Source: CAVQJU01 sp963729215 (lineage in GTDB: Bacteria > Acidobacteriota > Vicinamibacteria > Vicinamibacterales > CAVVIG01). Taken from it: DNA of 64,000 bases. Position numbers and translations under genes: made by a program. This document shows positions 1 to 9,416 of this stretch, piece by piece (position 1 is the stretch's first letter; every line of letters starts with the position of its first letter). Location of the stretch: NCBI GenBank assembly GCA_963729215.1, contig CAVSND010000031.1:434001-498000 (forward strand), written 5' to 3'. The notes below the pieces were generated by a model. It was not told where the DNA came from. It was given only the letters and a program-made list of their open reading frames with translations, and made no database searches.

Positions 1-850
1 AGATTGCCGACAACTCTGGCGGACTGCTCCGGGCGAGTCCTTCAAAATAGCGGCGCGTGGTGTCGTTGAGGCGCATGGGCGTCTGCCATCGGCCGACCTT
101 TTCGACCGCGGCGCTCAGGTGAATCAGGGCGTTGTCCATGCGTGGTTCCGAGCCGTGCCCGGCGGTGCCACTGGCCACCAGTCGCACGCGTGCGGGCAGC
201 TTCTCCGCCGTGCCGATGTCGACGTTCGTGACCCGCCCGCCGTCGATGGTCGCGCCACCGCCTTCCGTCATCGCGAATTCGGCGTCGATCTCGGCGAAGT
301 GCTCGCGGACCATGAAGTTGATGCCAACGCCAGTCACGTCGGCTTCTTCACCCGATTCGGCGAGGAAGATCACGTCGCGATCGAGCGGCACGCCGAGGCG
401 CTTCAGCATCAGCATGGTCATGAGATTGGCGGCCAGCACCGGCTTGTCGTCCTTGCTGCCCCGCCCCCAGATGTAGCCATCCTTCATGACCGCGCCGAAC
501 GGGTCCACGGGCCACTTCTCGCGCTGCACGCCGACAACGTCGGTGTGCGCGAGAATCAGCAGGGGCCGCCTGGATCCGTTGCCCTTGAGCCGCGCCACGA
601 GGTTGGCGCGATCGGGATCAAGCGCAAACGTCTGCGTCGGAATGCCTTCCGCCTCGAGCGCCTTCCTCAGGTAGTCCACGGCGCGCGTCTCGTGGCCGGC
701 CGTCGTGTCGAGCTGTACGAGGGCGCGGTAGCGCTCCAGAATTTCAGGCGAGAGCGTCTTCCAGTCGACGGCCCTGGGCGCCGCGGGAGTTTGTGCTCCC
801 AGCGAGCAGAGAGCGCCCACGGCGAGCACGAGGGTCATCATGCGTTTCAT
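1..850 (-). CDS. M20 family metallopeptidase, partial (C-terminus outside window)
   Basis: The reading frame opens at an ATG at 850 on the minus strand and stays open to base 1, so the C-terminal part is missing. The N-terminus MKRMMTLVLAVGALCSLGAQ is a signal peptide, so the enzyme is probably exported. The M20 metal-site motifs are visible: ILAHTDVV, then GRGSKDDK, then an SGEE motif, as expected for a di-zinc aminoacylase/carboxypeptidase. About 283 residues are present. It hydrolyses an amide or peptide bond; the substrate cannot be told from the sequence. A radical SAM gene lies 33 bp upstream on the same strand. Confidence 0.85.
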   Translation of the reverse strand, partial: MKRMMTLVLAVGALCSLGAQTPAAPRAVDWKTLSPEILERYRALVQLDTTAGHETRAVDYLRKALEAEGIPTQTFALDPDRANLVARLKGNGSRRPLLILAHTDVVGVQREKWPVDPFGAVMKDGYIWGRGSKDDKPVLAANLMTMLMLKRLGVPLDRDVIFLAESGEEADVTGVGINFMVREHFAEIDAEFAMTEGGGATIDGGRVTNVDIGTAEKLPARVRLVASGTAGHGSEPRMDNALIHLSAAVEKVGRWQTPMRLNDTTRRYFEGLARSSPPELSAI

Positions 851-883
851 GCGGACAATGTAGCAGACGGCGCGCTCCACGTC

Positions 884-2329
884 CTAGATTCCGCGTTCGA
901 CGCTCGCTTTCTCGCGACCGAGGACATCGAAGGGTCTTGACGCAGCCTCGCCGCCGGCGTCCGTCACTTTCGAGAGCACGGATTCGAGCACCGGGGTCAT
1001 GCACCGCAGCTGCCTCGCTCGAATCATCAGGTTCCAGAGGGACTCAAACTTCTTCCAGCCCGCTGCATAGAAAAAATGCTTCGCCTGGTGCTTGACCGTG
1101 CCGTGCGAGAGCGACGCCCGCGCAATCGACGACCAGCGGTAGAACTCCTTGTACGCCCAGTCGTATCCGGCTTTCAGCCGCTCAGGGGACATTCGTGCCG
1201 GGCGGAACACCACGTGGCGGGTGTCGTACAAATCCCAGTCGAAGGTCGTCAGGCGGCCCTGCTCGAGCATCTTCGCGTACAGCCTCGTTCCCGGGTACGG
1301 CGTCTGGATGTGAAACGTCGCCGTCGTGATCCCGTGGTTGATCGCCCAGTCCACGGTCCGCCGGAACACATCACTGTCGTCGTCGTCCATCCCGAAGACA
1401 AAGCTGCCGTTGATCATGATGCCGAGCCGATGGAGGCGGTCGGTGACAGCCGTATAGTCGCGTCCCAGATTCTGGCGCTTGTTGCTCCGCGCCAGATTGC
1501 CCGGCGTCAGGCTTTCGAAGCCGACGAACAGGCTCCGCAGCCCGGCCTCGGCCGCCCGTTCGATCAGATCGTCCCGGAGGACGGAATCAACGGTCGCCGC
1601 GCCCTGAAACAACCGCCCCATTCCCCGCATGCCATCGAACAGCGCCCGCGCGAATCGCCGGTCGCCCAGCAGATGGTCGTCGAGGAAGTACAGATGGCGT
1701 CCCGGCAGTCGATCGATTTCGGCCAGCGCGGCATCCACACGCTGGGTGTAGAACGAGCGGCCGCGCTCGAAGAAGGCGTCCTTGTAGCAGAAGTCGCAGT
1801 GCTCCGGGCAACCGCGCGTCACGACGATGGAGTTCGGAACCAGGTAGCGGCGTCTCGCGATCAGGTCGCGGCGAATCGGTGGCAGGTGGTCCAGGGTGCG
1901 GCCGTCGGTCGAGCGATACACGGCGCGCGGCCTGCCGGCCCGGAACTCCTGCAGGAACAGGGGAAACGTCTGCTCGCCCGGCCCGAGGAATATCGCGTCG
2001 GCGTGCGCGGCCGCTTCGTCGGGAAGCGACGTGACGTGCAGGCCGCCCAGGACCACGAAGGCCCCCCTTGCACGGTAGTGGTCCGCGAGCCGGTAGGCGC
2101 GGTAGGCGTTGGTGATGTACACCTGTATCACCACGAGGTCGGGGTCGTCGTCTGTCGTGAGCGGCTGCACGTGCTGGTCGACGATGACGGCCTCATCCTG
2201 CGGGTCCAGGAACGCGGCGAGCGTTGCGAGCCCGAGCGGGGGAAACAGCGAGTACTTGATCGGACGCCAGTAAGGACCCGTCGCCTCCGTGAGCGCGGGC
2301 AGGATGAGTTTGACGCGAAGGCGGCGCAT
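884..2329 (-). CDS. B12-binding-type radical SAM protein
   Basis: The 481-residue protein starts at MRRLRVKL. An upstream Met would add 14 residues that overlap the divergent promoter, so I prefer the inner start. Residues 1-150 look like a cobalamin-binding-type Rossmann domain (VVIQVYITNAY, VVLGGLHV). The radical SAM cluster motif CPEHCDFCY follows at about residue 174, then a TIM-barrel core (YFLDDHL, GFESL, GSFVFGMD). Enzymes of this type catalyse methyl transfer or other radical chemistry on diverse substrates; the substrate is unknown. The DxHxxGxxH motif needed to bind B12 is not evident, so cobalamin may not be bound. The gene diverges from a sugar transferase gene. Confidence 0.85.
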   Translation of the reverse strand: MRRLRVKLILPALTEATGPYWRPIKYSLFPPLGLATLAAFLDPQDEAVIVDQHVQPLTTDDDPDLVVIQVYITNAYRAYRLADHYRARGAFVVLGGLHVTSLPDEAAAHADAIFLGPGEQTFPLFLQEFRAGRPRAVYRSTDGRTLDHLPPIRRDLIARRRYLVPNSIVVTRGCPEHCDFCYKDAFFERGRSFYTQRVDAALAEIDRLPGRHLYFLDDHLLGDRRFARALFDGMRGMGRLFQGAATVDSVLRDDLIERAAEAGLRSLFVGFESLTPGNLARSNKRQNLGRDYTAVTDRLHRLGIMINGSFVFGMDDDDSDVFRRTVDWAINHGITTATFHIQTPYPGTRLYAKMLEQGRLTTFDWDLYDTRHVVFRPARMSPERLKAGYDWAYKEFYRWSSIARASLSHGTVKHQAKHFFYAAGWKKFESLWNLMIRARQLRCMTPVLESVLSKVTDAGGEAASRPFDVLGREKASVERGI

Positions 2330-2362
2330 GTGAGGCGGACTTACTTTATAATACAAAGAACT
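2330..2362. promoter_or_regulatory. Divergent promoter region
   Basis: This 33-bp AT-rich gap separates two divergent genes. On the plus strand a perfect TATAAT lies at 2347-2352, only 10 bp before the sugar transferase ATG at 2363. Initiation there would give an almost leaderless transcript, or a leader of about 30 nt if translation starts at the ATG at 2390. No good -35 at 16-18 bp is visible. On the minus strand TATTAT/TATAAA in the same bases could serve the radical SAM gene. Confidence 0.5.
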
Positions 2363-3007
2363 ATGCGTCAAGCCACGCCGGCCGCCCCCATGGCCAAGCG
2401 GCTGTTCGATGTGGTCGGTGCGGCCGCCGGCCTCCTCGTCTTCTCGCCGGTGATGGCCGTCCTCGCGGCGGCGATTCTCGTCGAAGACGGCCGTCCCGTG
2501 TTCTTCCGCCAGGTGCGCCTGGGCCGGGCCCGGCGGCCGTTCACGATCGTCAAGTTCCGCACCATGACCGGTGGACGGATCACCCGCGTCGGCCGGGTCC
2601 TGCGCGCGACCGGCCTCGACGAACTGCCGCAGTTCGTCAACATCCTGCGCGGCGACATGAGCGCGGTGGGTCCGCGTCCGCTCGCCGACGCGGACGTCCG
2701 GCGGCTCGGGTGGACGATTCCGCGGTTCGATTTTCGCTGGCGGGTGCTTCCGGGCCTGACCGGGCTCGCCCAGGTGATGGGCGCGCCGTCCGGACGGCGC
2801 TCAGCGAGCCTGGATCGGTGGTATGTCGCTTACGGAAACCTGTCGCTCGACGTTCGGCTGGTGGCGCTGTCGTTTGCCATCAATGCCCTCGGCAAGACGC
2901 GGATTCGACAGTGGCTGCTGCGGGCGCGGAGACAAACGAAAAAGGCCCGCCGGCGTCAGAGCGCCGGCGGGCCCTTGAGAGATTCGATTGCGAATGCGAC
3001 CGACTAG
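2363..3007 (+). CDS. Bacterial sugar transferase (undecaprenyl-phosphate glycosyl-1-phosphate transferase type)
   Basis: The 214-residue protein matches the catalytic domain of initiating sugar-phosphate transferases: an N-terminal membrane helix (LFDVVGAAAGLLVFSPVMAV), then PVFFRQVRLG, FTIVKFRTM, LDELPQFVNILRGDMS and VGPRPL, then GLTGLAQV. It would transfer a sugar-1-phosphate to undecaprenyl phosphate, the first step of exopolysaccharide or O-antigen synthesis. The long multi-membrane N-terminal domain of WbaP-type enzymes is absent, so this is a short PglC-like form. An alternative start is the ATG at 2390. The last 20 codons run through the terminator hairpin of the opposing ribosomal operon, and the stop codons of the two genes overlap. 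Confidence 0.85.
   Translation: MRQATPAAPMAKRLFDVVGAAAGLLVFSPVMAVLAAAILVEDGRPVFFRQVRLGRARRPFTIVKFRTMTGGRITRVGRVLRATGLDELPQFVNILRGDMSAVGPRPLADADVRRLGWTIPRFDFRWRVLPGLTGLAQVMGAPSGRRSASLDRWYVAYGNLSLDVRLVALSFAINALGKTRIRQWLLRARRQTKKARRRQSAGGPLRDSIANATD
2939..2973 (-). terminator. Intrinsic terminator of the ribosomal operon
   Basis: Read on the minus strand, 30 bp after the rplQ stop, a perfect 12-bp GC stem (arms 2962-2973 and 2944-2955, loop of 6 nt) is followed at once by five T (2939-2943). This is a textbook rho-independent terminator. It lies inside the 3' coding end of the sugar transferase on the other strand. Confidence 0.85.
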
Positions 3008-3591
3008 CTGCCGCCGGCCTTCCGCGGCGTGGTCGTCTTGCGGCTGACGCCCTTCGCGGGCTTCGAGGCGGCCTTGCCGCCACCGCCATCGTCGTCTTTC
3101 TTGCCGCGCATGCGATCGGCCGCGGCGCGCAGGCGTCCGCCGACCCCTTTGGTCTTCGGCTTCTCCTCGGCCTTCTCGTCGGCCGCCGCCTTCGCTTTCG
3201 GGTCGTACTCGCTGCCGAGCAGCTCGACCTGCGCGACTTCGGCGCTGTCGCCCCGGCGGAAGCCCAGGCGCAGCAGGCGTGTATACCCGCCCGGCCGATC
3301 GGCAAAGCGCGGCGCCAGCGTCTCGAACAGCTTGGAGACGACCTCGCGATCCTGGAGGTCCACCATCACGAGGCGCCGTGCGTTCAGCTCCTTCGCATTC
3401 GCGGTGCCGGCGGCCAGCCCGCGCTTGGCCACCGTGATGAGCCGCTCGACGAACGGCCGCAGCTCTTTGGCCCGCGGCACGGTGGTCGTCAGGTGTTCGT
3501 AACGCAGGAGCGCCGTCGCCTGGTTGCGGAGCATCGAGATGCGATGCTCCGTGACGCGTCCCAGCTTGCGGTGTGCTACTCGGTGTCTCAT
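3004..3591 (-). CDS. rplQ: 50S ribosomal protein L17
   Basis: MRHRVAHRKLGRVTEHRISM is the diagnostic L17 start, followed by the conserved fold (LLRYEHLTTTVPRAKELRP, then GGYTRLLRLGFRRGDSAEVAQVEL). The protein lies near the peptide exit tunnel of the large subunit. It is 195 residues long against about 120 in most bacteria. The extra 70 residues form a Lys/Arg/Ala/Gly-rich, low-complexity tail. It is the last gene of the operon and is followed directly by the terminator. Confidence 0.97.
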   Translation of the reverse strand: MRHRVAHRKLGRVTEHRISMLRNQATALLRYEHLTTTVPRAKELRPFVERLITVAKRGLAAGTANAKELNARRLVMVDLQDREVVSKLFETLAPRFADRPGGYTRLLRLGFRRGDSAEVAQVELLGSEYDPKAKAAADEKAEEKPKTKGVGGRLRAAADRMRGKKDDDGGGGKAASKPAKGVSRKTTTPRKAGGS

Positions 3592-3618
3592 GGCTTTGTG
3601 ATGGCTGGAAGCCTGCTC

Positions 3619-4599
3619 CTAGTCCTGGTTCACGCCCTGATCCACGCGCATGCCCAGGCTGAGGCCCATGGTGTGCAGGATCTCCTTGATTTCGTTCAGG
3701 CTCTTCCGGCCGAAGTTCTTCGTCTTGAGCATCTCGGCTTCGGTCTTCTGGACAAGCTCGCGGATCGTCCGGATATTCGCGTTCTTGAGGCAGTTGTACG
3801 ACCGGACCGAGAGCTCCAGCTCCTCGACGCTCTTGTCCAGGTTCTCGTTGCTGACGCCCGAGCGCGGCGCATCCGCCATCGCCTCGGCCTGATCGCCCGC
3901 GCCCTCTTCGAGATTGATGAAGATGTTCAGGTGATCCCGGATCAGCTTCGCGGCCAGCGACACGGCGTCGCGCGCGTTGATCGAGCCGTTCGTCCACACG
4001 TCGATGGTCAGCTTGTCGTAGTCGGTCGTCTGTCCGAGGCGCGCGGCCTCGACGAGGTAGTTGACCTTCTTGACCGGCGAGTGGACCGAATCGATGGGAA
4101 TCCAGCCGATGCCCAGGTCTTCGTCGAAGTTTTTGTCGGCTGACACGTAGCCGCGGCCGCGCTTCATGCGCATCTCCATGTGGAGCTTGCCGCCCTCGGA
4201 TACGGTCGCGATGTGCGCGTCCGGCTCGAGAATCTCGACGTCGCCGTCGGCCTGAATATCGCGTCCCCTGACCTCGCCCGCCTTGTCGATCTTGATGACC
4301 AGCGTCTTGGTGTGGTCCACGTGAAGCTTCAGCGGAATCTGCTTCAGGTTCAGGATGATGTCGGTCGCGTCTTCGACGACGCCTGGAATCGGCGAGAACT
4401 CGTGCAGCACGCCGTCGATCTTGACCGCGGTGATGGCCGCGCCTTCAATCGAGGAGAGCAGCACGCGCCGGACGGCGTTGCCGATCGTCGTGCCGAACCC
4501 GCGCTCGAACGGCTGTGCGTAAAAACGGCCGAACCGGTCCGTGAGTGTTTCGCGCTCGAACTCCAGCCGCTTCGGCCGCTGAAAACCTTTCCACAACAT
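3619..4599 (-). CDS. rpoA: DNA-directed RNA polymerase alpha subunit
   Basis: The 326-residue protein starts at MLWKGFQRPKRLEFE, chosen over an in-frame Met 14 codons upstream because the sequence just before it (GAGAGGACT) is a good ribosome-binding site. The N-terminal domain (about 1-230) with GTTIGNAVRRVLLSS drives dimerisation and beta/beta-prime assembly. The C-terminal domain (about 255-320, NANIRTIRELV and KNFGRKSLNEI) binds UP-element DNA and activators. It sits between rpsD and rplQ as in the alpha operon. Confidence 0.98.
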   Translation of the reverse strand: MLWKGFQRPKRLEFERETLTDRFGRFYAQPFERGFGTTIGNAVRRVLLSSIEGAAITAVKIDGVLHEFSPIPGVVEDATDIILNLKQIPLKLHVDHTKTLVIKIDKAGEVRGRDIQADGDVEILEPDAHIATVSEGGKLHMEMRMKRGRGYVSADKNFDEDLGIGWIPIDSVHSPVKKVNYLVEAARLGQTTDYDKLTIDVWTNGSINARDAVSLAAKLIRDHLNIFINLEEGAGDQAEAMADAPRSGVSNENLDKSVEELELSVRSYNCLKNANIRTIRELVQKTEAEMLKTKNFGRKSLNEIKEILHTMGLSLGMRVDQGVNQD

Positions 4600-4615
4600 A
4601 GTCAGTCCTCTCTGA

Positions 4616-4717
4616 TCCGGGTCGCGACCCGGACTCGCCAACGGGCCCGCAGACGGGCCTCCAGACCTGCAAGTGACCGCCGGCCTCCCGCCGCAGGTCT
4701 GTGTAAGGCTGCGGGCC
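4616..4717. repeat. Palindrome and nested stem-loop in the rpsD-rpoA gap
   Basis: The 138-bp gap holds a perfect 18-bp palindrome (4616-4633, centred on TCGCGA) just upstream of the rpoA ribosome-binding site. Next to it lies a two-tier hairpin: GGCCCGCAG at 4644-4652 pairs with CTGCGGGCC at 4709-4717, and CAGACCTGC at 4662-4670 pairs with GCAGGTCTG at 4693-4701. The left arm contains two similar 12-nt units. It could be a site for S4 feedback, RNA processing or attenuation, but nothing here proves that. Confidence 0.6.
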
Positions 4718-4737
4718 GGCGGATGCGAACCGAATCC

Positions 4738-5367
4738 CTACTTCGAATACAACTCGACGATGAGCTGTTCCTGCACGGGCAGGTTGATCTGCTCGCGCGT
4801 CGGCATCGACACGATGCGGCCGGCGATCGCGTTCGGATCGAACGACAGCCACTCGGGGATGCCGCGGCCCTTCACTTCTTCGATCGCGTGCTCGATCGTC
4901 GTGTTCTTCTGGCTCCGTCCGATGACGGTGATCACGTCCCCGGCCCTCACCGAATACGACGGGATGTCGACCTTCTTCCCGTTCACCTGGAAGTGTCCGT
5001 GGCGCACGAGCTGGCGCGCCTGCGGACGCGAGGTCGCGAGGCCCAGCCGGTAGACCACGTTGTCGAGGCGGCGTTCGAGCAGCTGCAGCAGCGTCTCGCC
5101 GGTGATCCCGCGCGTGCGCTCGGCGGATTCGAAATAGCGGCGGAACTGATCTTCGAGCACGCCGTAGATGCGCTTCACCTTCTGCTTTTCGCGCAGCTGC
5201 AGGCCGTACCCGGCCAGCTTGGCCTTGCGGGTCTTGCCGTGCTGTCCCGGCGGGAAGTTGCGCTTCTCAATCGCGCACTTCTCCGTGTAGCACCGTTCGC
5301 CCTTCAGGAACAGCTTCATCGCCTCGCGGCGGCACAGACGGCAGACCGGACCGATATAACGCGCCAT
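4738..5367 (-). CDS. rpsD: 30S ribosomal protein S4
   Basis: A 209-residue S4. The N-terminal part carries a zinc-type cysteine set (C9, C12, C26, C31), the C+ form. The S4 RNA-binding domain follows (LERRLDNVVYRLGLATSRPQARQLVRHGHFQVNGKKV region, about 95-160). S4 is a primary 16S rRNA binder and in many bacteria the translational repressor of the alpha operon. The ATG overlaps the TAA of rpsK by one base, with a GGAGGAGAG site inside the rpsK end. Confidence 0.97.
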   Translation of the reverse strand: MARYIGPVCRLCRREAMKLFLKGERCYTEKCAIEKRNFPPGQHGKTRKAKLAGYGLQLREKQKVKRIYGVLEDQFRRYFESAERTRGITGETLLQLLERRLDNVVYRLGLATSRPQARQLVRHGHFQVNGKKVDIPSYSVRAGDVITVIGRSQKNTTIEHAIEEVKGRGIPEWLSFDPNAIAGRIVSMPTREQINLPVQEQLIVELYSK

Positions 5368-5822
5368 TACACTCTCCTCCGCTTCGGCGGACGGCAACCG
5401 TTGTGGGGAATCGGCGTGACGTCGCGGATCGATTTCACCTCGAGCCCGACCGTCTGCAGCGCCCGAACGGCGGATTCGCGGCCGGACCCCGGTCCCTTCA
5501 CGCGGACGTCGAGCGACCGCATGCCGACGGCCTTCGCCGCGTTGCCCGCGTTGAGGGCGGCCTGCGTCGCCGCGAACGGCGTCCCTTTTCGCGATCCCTT
5601 GAAGCCGATGCCGCCGGCGCTCGACCAGGCGACGACGTTGCCCTCGGTGTCGGTAATCGTCACCACGGTGTTGTTGAACGACGCCTGAATGTGCGCCAGG
5701 CCGTGGTGGACGATCCGCTTCTCACCGCGCTTCTTGAACGTCTTCTTGCGCCGGCCCGCGCCTTCCTTCTTCTCGCCTTTTTCGGGGACCGCCGAGGCGT
5801 CGACTGGTTCGCTCTTCGCCAT
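5367..5822 (-). CDS. rpsK: 30S ribosomal protein S11
   Basis: A 151-residue S11 with the conserved core from HIQASFNNTVVTITDTEGN to GPGSGRESAVRAL and the end IPHNGCRPPKRRRV. It lies on the 30S platform next to the mRNA exit. The first 30 residues are a charged Lys/Glu-rich extension that standard S11 proteins lack. Start and stop codons overlap with rpsM and rpsD (TAATG), which indicates translational coupling. Confidence 0.97.
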   Translation of the reverse strand: MAKSEPVDASAVPEKGEKKEGAGRRKKTFKKRGEKRIVHHGLAHIQASFNNTVVTITDTEGNVVAWSSAGGIGFKGSRKGTPFAATQAALNAGNAAKAVGMRSLDVRVKGPGSGRESAVRALQTVGLEVKSIRDVTPIPHNGCRPPKRRRV

Positions 5823-6196
5823 TAGATGACCTTCTTCTTTGCGATGGCGCCCTTGCGCGGGCCTTTTCTCGTCCGCGCATTGGTGCGCGTCCGCTGGCCG
5901 TGCACGGGCAGGCTGCGGCGGTGGCGCGCGCCGCGATAGCAGCCGATTTCCATCAGCCGCTTGATGTTCATCGACACCTCCTTGCGGAGGTCGCCCTCGA
6001 CGCCGCCCTGTTCTTCGATCACGCGGCTGATCTTCCGGACATCGTCTTCCGAGAGATCCTTCACGCGCACATCCGGGCTGACGCCGGCGTCCTTCAGGAT
6101 GCCGTTCGAGCGCATCCGCCCGATGCCGAAGATGTACGTGAGGCCGATTTCCACCCGCTTGGTTCGCGGGAGATCCACGCCTGCTATACGTGCCAT
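5822..6196 (-). CDS. rpsM: 30S ribosomal protein S13
   Basis: The 124-residue protein has the S13 signature: MARIAGVDLPRTKRVEIGLT, YIFGIGR, then CYRGARHRRSLPVHGQRTRT and a basic tail that contacts the P-site tRNA. It lies in the 30S head. The stop overlaps the rpsK start, and rpmJ ends 10 bp upstream. Confidence 0.97.
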   Translation of the reverse strand: MARIAGVDLPRTKRVEIGLTYIFGIGRMRSNGILKDAGVSPDVRVKDLSEDDVRKISRVIEEQGGVEGDLRKEVSMNIKRLMEIGCYRGARHRRSLPVHGQRTRTNARTRKGPRKGAIAKKKVI

Positions 6197-6206
6197 ATGC
6201 CTTCGC

Positions 6207-6320
6207 CTATCCCTGTCTCTGTTTGTGTTTCTGATTCGGGCAGATCACCCGCACCACGCCGCGGCGGCGGACGATCTTGCACTTGTCGCAAATCCGTTTG
6301 ACTGACGCTCGAACCTTCAT
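6207..6320 (-). CDS. rpmJ: 50S ribosomal protein L36
   Basis: MKVRASVKRICDKCKIVRRR is the classic L36 start. The 37-residue protein carries the zinc ligands C11, C14, C27 and H32, so it is the zinc-containing (C+) paralogue. A longer in-frame opening upstream is not real because it runs into infA. It is placed between infA and rpsM as in most spc/alpha clusters. Confidence 0.96.
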   Translation of the reverse strand: MKVRASVKRICDKCKIVRRRGVVRVICPNQKHKQRQG

Positions 6321-6354
6321 CGGTTCCTCAAATCCTGTAATGCAATCCAGCGAT

Positions 6355-6606
6355 TCAGATCTTCCCGACGATCCGCCCGCGCCCGGCATCCACCGGCGAC
6401 AACTCCACGCTCACCCGATCACCGACCAGCACCCGCACGAAATTCCGATCGATGCGATCCGCCACGTGCGCCAGGACCTGCGGTCCGTCGTCGAGCCTCA
6501 CGCGATACATCGCGCTCGGCAATTGCTCGACGACCACGCCCCTCAGGCCCCCGGGCGGCCCTACCGGCGCGCGCTGACCGGAACTTCCCGGGCCGTCAGG
6601 ATCCAC
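6355..6606 (-). CDS. infA: Translation initiation factor IF-1
   Basis: The C-terminal 60 residues are clear IF-1 (GVVVEQLPSAMYRVRLDDG, VLAHVADRIDRNFVRVLVGD, VELSPVDAGRGRI), an OB-fold protein that blocks the A site during initiation. The start is the problem: there is no ATG at the usual place. I choose the GTG at 6606, preceded by GGCGGGAGA, which gives 83 residues and overlaps the 3' end of map by 46 bp. A GTG at 6537 would give only 60 residues, against the usual 72. The frame is continuous with adk upstream. Confidence 0.8.
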   Translation of the reverse strand: MDPDGPGSSGQRAPVGPPGGLRGVVVEQLPSAMYRVRLDDGPQVLAHVADRIDRNFVRVLVGDRVSVELSPVDAGRGRIVGKI

Positions 6607-7334
6607 GGCTCTCCCGCCGTCACTGCCACGGTGTGTTCGAAGTGCGCCGACAAACTCGTGTCGCGCGTCACCGCCGTCCACCCGTCCGCCAGCACCTTCA
6701 CGGCCGGCTTCCCCGCGTTCACCATGGGCTCGATCGCGAGCACCATGCCCTCGGCCAGCCGCGGCCCGTGGCCCGGCTCGCCGTAGTTCGGCACCTGCGG
6801 CTCCTCGTGCATCCGCACGCCGATGCCGTGGCCGACGAATTCCCGCACGACCGAAAAACCAAACGCCTCGACGTGCCGCTGCACGGCATGCCCGATATCC
6901 GACACCCGGCATCCCGGCCGCGCCCGTTCGATGGCGAGGTAGAGCGACTCCTCCGTCACGCGCAGCAGCGTCGCTGCCTGTTCCGAGACCCGGCCGACCG
7001 GCAACGTCACCGCACTGTCGCCGTAGTACCCGTCGAGCGCGGCGCCCACGTCGATCGAGATGATGTCGCCCTCGGCCAGCACGCGGCGGCCCGATGGGAT
7101 CCCGTGGATGACCTCTTCGTTGATCGACGCGCAAATCGTCGCCGGATACCCGTGATACCCCTTGAACGCCGGCGTCGCCCCCGCCTTCCGGATCCGCGCC
7201 TCCGCCAGCTCGTCCAGCTCCGCCGTGCTCACGCCCGGCTTCACGGCGGCCGACAGTTCCGTCAGCACTTCGCCGACCAGGCGCCCGGCCTCGCGCATCC
7301 GATCGAGCTCGGTGGCCGACCGGCAGACAATCAC
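6561..7334 (-). CDS. map: Type I methionine aminopeptidase
   Basis: The 257-residue enzyme removes the N-terminal Met from new proteins. The five metal ligands of the pita-bread fold are at D95, D106, H169, E202 and E233, with the substrate-contacting H77. The motifs SIDVGAALDGYYGD, VGHGIGVRMHEEP and AIEPMV are intact. The start is a GTG with GGAGG seven bases upstream. It lies between adk and infA in the spc operon, the usual arrangement. Confidence 0.96.
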   Translation of the reverse strand: MIVCRSATELDRMREAGRLVGEVLTELSAAVKPGVSTAELDELAEARIRKAGATPAFKGYHGYPATICASINEEVIHGIPSGRRVLAEGDIISIDVGAALDGYYGDSAVTLPVGRVSEQAATLLRVTEESLYLAIERARPGCRVSDIGHAVQRHVEAFGFSVVREFVGHGIGVRMHEEPQVPNYGEPGHGPRLAEGMVLAIEPMVNAGKPAVKVLADGWTAVTRDTSLSAHFEHTVAVTAGEPWILTAREVPVSARR

Positions 7335-7358
7335 CGCGCACCCTCCGGCTTGCCGCGT

Positions 7359-8010
7359 TCAGGCGGCCGTTGCCGAAAGCCTCGATGGCCGCCGCGAGAG
7401 CGGCCGTCACGGAGTCAGCCGTCTGCGCCCCGTCGATCGATCGGAACGTCGGCCGGTCGCGATAGAACTCGACGAGCGGCTTGGTGGCCGTCTGGTAAAT
7501 CTTGAATCGCTCGAGCACCACCGCGTCGTTGTCGTCCGCCCGCTGAATCAGCCGCCCGCCGCACTTGCCGCAGCATCCCCCCAGGGGCTCCTTGCCGGTC
7601 GCGTTCGTCCCGCACTCGCCGCAAATCATGCGCGTCCCGAGCCGCCTGGCCAGTTCCGATTCCGGCACGACAATGTCCAGCACGATCAGCGGATCGCGGC
7701 CGTCCATCAGCCGGTCGAGCGCGGCGGCCTGGGCGACGGTCCGCGGAAACCCGTCGAGCACGAAGCCCGGACTGACATCCTCGCGGCCCAGGCGCTCCGT
7801 GACGATCCCGATCATCACGTCGTCGCTCACCAGCTCGCCGCGGTCCATGATCGCCCGCACGCTCTCACCCACGGTCGTGTGGTGCTGCACCGCATCGCGA
7901 AGGATGTCGCCCGTCGAAATCCTGGGAATGCCGCGCGTACGCGCCACCCGCTCGGCCTGCGTGCCCTTTCCCGCCCCGGGAGGCCCGAGCATGATGACGT
8001 TGGTCGCCAC
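7359..8010 (-). CDS. adk: Adenylate kinase (3' end frame-disrupted)
   Basis: The protein starts at a GTG with MATNVIMLGPPGAGKGTQAE (Walker A), then STGDILRDAV and DGFPRT. The lid domain carries CGECG and CCGKCG, a four-cysteine zinc lid. It interconverts ATP + AMP and 2 ADP. The family usually ends about where VTAALAAAIEAF stands, but this frame has no stop there and runs open through map into infA. A stop (7359-7361) sits in the frame reached by ignoring one base near 7362-7385, giving an end of the type AIELSATAA. I read this as a +1 indel and end the gene there. Confidence 0.85.
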
Positions 8011-8013
8011 GCG

Positions 8014-9405
<1,392 letters not shown>

Positions 9406-9416
9406 AAGCGATCCTG

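Noticed and set aside
1076..2362. Long plus-strand open frame antisense to the radical SAM gene and leading into the sugar transferase
   Set aside because: It is a GC-rich shadow of the minus-strand radical SAM gene. The real gene has a signature motif, and the real start of the transferase is at 2363, after a -10 box.
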